Origin: CAZTZY01 sp964617765
GTDB taxonomy: Bacteria > Pseudomonadota > Gammaproteobacteria > Pseudomonadales > DT-91
DNA: 6,529 nucleotides
Direction of reading: 5' to 3'
Assembly: GCA_964617765.1 (NCBI GenBank)
Contig: CAZTZY010000123.1
Location: forward strand, 1 to 6,529
Both the position numbers and the translations under genes were made by a program. A model generated the notes under the pieces. The model was not told where the DNA came from and made no database searches. It was given only the letters and a program-made list of their open reading frames with translations. Position 1 is the stretch's first letter. Every line of letters starts with the position of its first letter. Positions 5,118-6,529 of the stretch are shown here, piece after piece.

Positions 5118-6344
5118 ATGAAAATTAAACCTTATCAGTTGTTATACATGGCCATGATGGCTGTGGGCATGGGGCAAACCGTGATTTTTGCTGTAATGCC
5201 CATGTTAGGTCGCGAACTGGGGTTGCATGAACTGGTACTTCGTTTACCTTGGCTGGGTTGGGAATATCATCCCAAAGAACTGGCGATCACCAGTTTATCG
5301 GCGATTACCGCATTAACGTTTTCCATGGCCAGCCCGTTCTGGGGCAGGCTAAGTGACAAGCTGGGGCGCAAACCGGTCATTGTAACGGGCTTGCTGGGTT
5401 ATACCCTTGGTATGGCATTGTTTACCGGCAGTGCCTGGCTGGGATTGCAGGGTGTTGTCGGTGGCCTGGGTTTATATGCCTTGCTGGTGCTGACGCGAAT
5501 TATCCATTCCTCGGTGATGTCGGCCGCCATGCCTGCCTCGAATGCCTATATTGTCGATATCACCCACACTAGCCAGCGTAGTCATGGCCTTGGGCAATTA
5601 TCGGCCTTTATGCAAATTGGTGTTATGTGTGGCCCGGCGCTGGCTTACCTGATGGTGTATAGTTATCTAACCCCCTTTGTTTTTCAATCGACATTGATGT
5701 TAGTGATGGGCCTGCTGATTCTATGGCGCTTTCCGTACCACAAGCCCGAAATACATGAAATTGCTAAACCCAAATTGCGCTTTACCGACAAGCGTTTTGC
5801 GGTGTATCTGGCGCTGGTGTTAGTGGTGTATTCCGGTATTGGCATGGTGCAGCAAACACTGGGTTTTTATTTTCAGGATGTCTTGCACCTCACGGGTATA
5901 CAGGCTTCCAAACAATATGCATTAGCGATGGTGTGCTCATCGGCAGCCATGCTGTTTTCGCAGTTGTATCTGGTGCCACGCATAAAGACCACACCGCATC
6001 AGCTGATCCGTATAGGCTTGCCATTCATTGTTATGGGTTTTGTTGGTTTATCGCTGGCCAGCGCCATGTGGATGCTGGCTGGCGGCATGGCATTGTTCGG
6101 TCTCGGCATGGGATTATCCGGACCGAGTTTTTCTGCGGCAGCTTCATTAACCGTAGACAAACAAGAGCAGGGCGCCTTGGCAGGATTGGTAGGTTCATTG
6201 TCGGGCATGGGTTTTGTGATAGGGCCATTACTCGGCGGGTTTATATATAGCGTGGCTGGCGGCTTTACCTATGATGTGGCTGCAATGGCCATTGGTTTGG
6301 CCCTCGTATATGTAATGTTGAAAAAGTTGCCAGCAGAAACCTAG
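5118..6344 (+). CDS. Major facilitator superfamily (MFS) transporter, 12-helix drug:H+ antiporter type
   Basis: This is a 408-residue inner-membrane protein with about 12 predicted helices in two six-helix halves, separated by a cytoplasmic loop at roughly 205-226 (RFPYHKPEIHEIAKPKLRFT). The loop between helices 2 and 3 carries a textbook motif A, GRLSDKLGRKPV (76-87). Helix 4 has the conserved Arg (LTRIIHSSVMSA, R127). Helix 5 has an antiporter motif C-like GVMCGPALAY (168-177), echoed by GMGFVIGPLLGG in helix 11 (363-374). These features point to a proton-coupled exporter of the TetA/Bcr type rather than a sugar importer. The substrate is not readable, and no neighbouring biosynthetic genes suggest one. 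The start ATG at 5118 is certain as the first possible: an in-frame TAA lies at 5112-5114. No clear ribosome site precedes it. A TATAAA at 5062-5067 is a possible -10, without a convincing -35. It is divergent from the sulfotransferase gene. Confidence 0.92.
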   Translation: MKIKPYQLLYMAMMAVGMGQTVIFAVMPMLGRELGLHELVLRLPWLGWEYHPKELAITSLSAITALTFSMASPFWGRLSDKLGRKPVIVTGLLGYTLGMALFTGSAWLGLQGVVGGLGLYALLVLTRIIHSSVMSAAMPASNAYIVDITHTSQRSHGLGQLSAFMQIGVMCGPALAYLMVYSYLTPFVFQSTLMLVMGLLILWRFPYHKPEIHEIAKPKLRFTDKRFAVYLALVLVVYSGIGMVQQTLGFYFQDVLHLTGIQASKQYALAMVCSSAAMLFSQLYLVPRIKTTPHQLIRIGLPFIVMGFVGLSLASAMWMLAGGMALFGLGMGLSGPSFSAAASLTVDKQEQGALAGLVGSLSGMGFVIGPLLGGFIYSVAGGFTYDVAAMAIGLALVYVMLKKLPAET

Positions 6345-6360
6345 ACGCAACGAACGACTT

Positions 6361-6397
6361 CTAAACCTCTTTAAAACCGATGGGTACTGAGGTTTAG
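6361..6397. repeat. Inverted repeat downstream of the MFS gene, possible terminator
   Basis: CTAAACCTC (6361-6369) and GAGGTTTAG (6389-6397) are perfect 9-base inverted copies around a 19-base spacer, starting 16 bases past the MFS stop codon. As RNA this could form a stem-loop that ends or protects the transporter mRNA before the tRNA promoter. The loop is large and no U-run follows, so it is not a classical intrinsic terminator; a protein-binding site is also possible. Confidence 0.4.
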
Positions 6398-6432
6398 CCA
6401 CATTGAAAGCATTCTTTAGGTAGCCAATAAAC

Positions 6433-6460
6433 TTGCAATTACCCCTCAGATGATTAGAAT
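6433..6460 (+). promoter_or_regulatory. Sigma-70 stable-RNA promoter for tRNA-Glu
   Basis: TTGCAA (-35, 6433-6438) is separated by 16 bases from TAGAAT (-10, 6455-6460). A GC-rich discriminator, GCACCGC, follows, and transcription should begin near 6467, leaving a leader of about 8 bases before the mature tRNA 5' end. The 16-base spacer and GC-rich discriminator are typical of rRNA and tRNA promoters under stringent (ppGpp/DksA) control. The regulation is inferred from the promoter form. Confidence 0.7.
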
Positions 6461-6474
6461 GCACCGCTTCTTTA

Positions 6475-6529
6475 GTCCCCTTCGTCTAGTGGCCTAGGAC
6501 ACTGCCCTTTCACGGCGGTAACAGGGGTT
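6475..6529 (+). tRNA. tRNA-Glu (anticodon TTC), 3' end beyond window
   Basis: The first 55 bases of a tRNA-Glu gene are visible. The acceptor 5' strand is GTCCCCT (6475-6481) and the D arm begins GTCTAGTGG. The anticodon stem CTGCC (6502-6506) pairs with GGCGG (6514-6518), including one T-G wobble, around loop CTTTCAC with anticodon TTC at 6509-6511. Variable bases TAAC and the T-stem 5' strand AGGGG (6523-6527) follow, and the window ends two bases into the T loop. It is nearly the same as E. coli tRNA-Glu as I remember it, differing at a few D-loop and anticodon-stem bases. It reads GAA and GAG codons and is also the entry substrate for haem synthesis by the C5 route. Whether another tRNA or an rRNA gene follows cannot be seen. 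Confidence 0.95.

Noticed and set aside
5933..6464. Overlapping open frames in and after the 3' part of the MFS gene (plus 5933-6250; minus 5999-6208, 6031-6228, 6228-6464)
   Set aside because: The MFS frame is continuous to helix 12; the others are shadows, and the last also crosses the inverted repeat and the tRNA promoter.
1..6529. CRISPR array, toxin-antitoxin pair, retron or prophage genes
   Set aside because: I found no regularly spaced repeats, reverse transcriptase, integrase or phage-type genes on either strand; the two repeat elements are single palindromes.

Overview
This window reads as a chromosomal segment of a gammaproteobacterium of moderate GC. The ArfB, VF530 and PpiC proteins resemble gammaproteobacterial homologues from end to end. 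The tRNA-Glu at the right edge closely resembles the E. coli gene as I remember it, and a DXS fragment at the left edge reads like the Pseudomonas/E. coli enzyme. I cannot name a genus.

Left part (1-860). The window opens on 57 coding bases of an interrupted 1-deoxyxylulose-5-phosphate synthase gene (dxs). It stops at a TAA just before the conserved cofactor-domain sequence should continue. A GGGTCAGAGTAAAC motif follows, then a GC-rich hairpin. Next is a minus-strand gene for a small two-CBS-domain protein with a GTG start, and beyond it a 93-bp imperfect palindromic repeat. The CBS gene therefore sits between two repeat-type elements, beside a broken gene. This is the most rearranged-looking part of the window.

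Middle-left (861-2278, minus strand). Three small genes form an apparent operon, in transcription order: an SRPBCC/polyketide-cyclase-fold protein, a three-helix membrane protein whose start overlaps the previous stop (TAATG), and a DUF695-like protein. None has a known function.

Middle (2363-3331, plus strand). A tight operon carries arfB (stop-codon-independent ribosome rescue hydrolase with GGQ motif, probably a TTG start), a VF530/DUF2132 DNA-binding-type protein (11-base overlap) and ppiC (parvulin prolyl isomerase, 2-base gap). It is transcribed divergently from the SRPBCC operon.

Right part. A TPR-sulfotransferase gene (minus) converges on ppiC. A consensus TATAAT lies inside the longest open frame and argues for the shorter, 522-residue protein. 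Divergent from it is a 12-helix MFS transporter. Last come a 9-bp inverted repeat, a well-formed stable-RNA-type promoter and the first 55 bases of tRNA-Glu (anticodon TTC), cut by the window end.

I see no CRISPR array, phage genes, toxin-antitoxin pair or recognisable defence system. The points worth a second look are the interrupted dxs with its flanking repeats, the uncharacterised three-gene operon, and the arfB-VF530-ppiC grouping.
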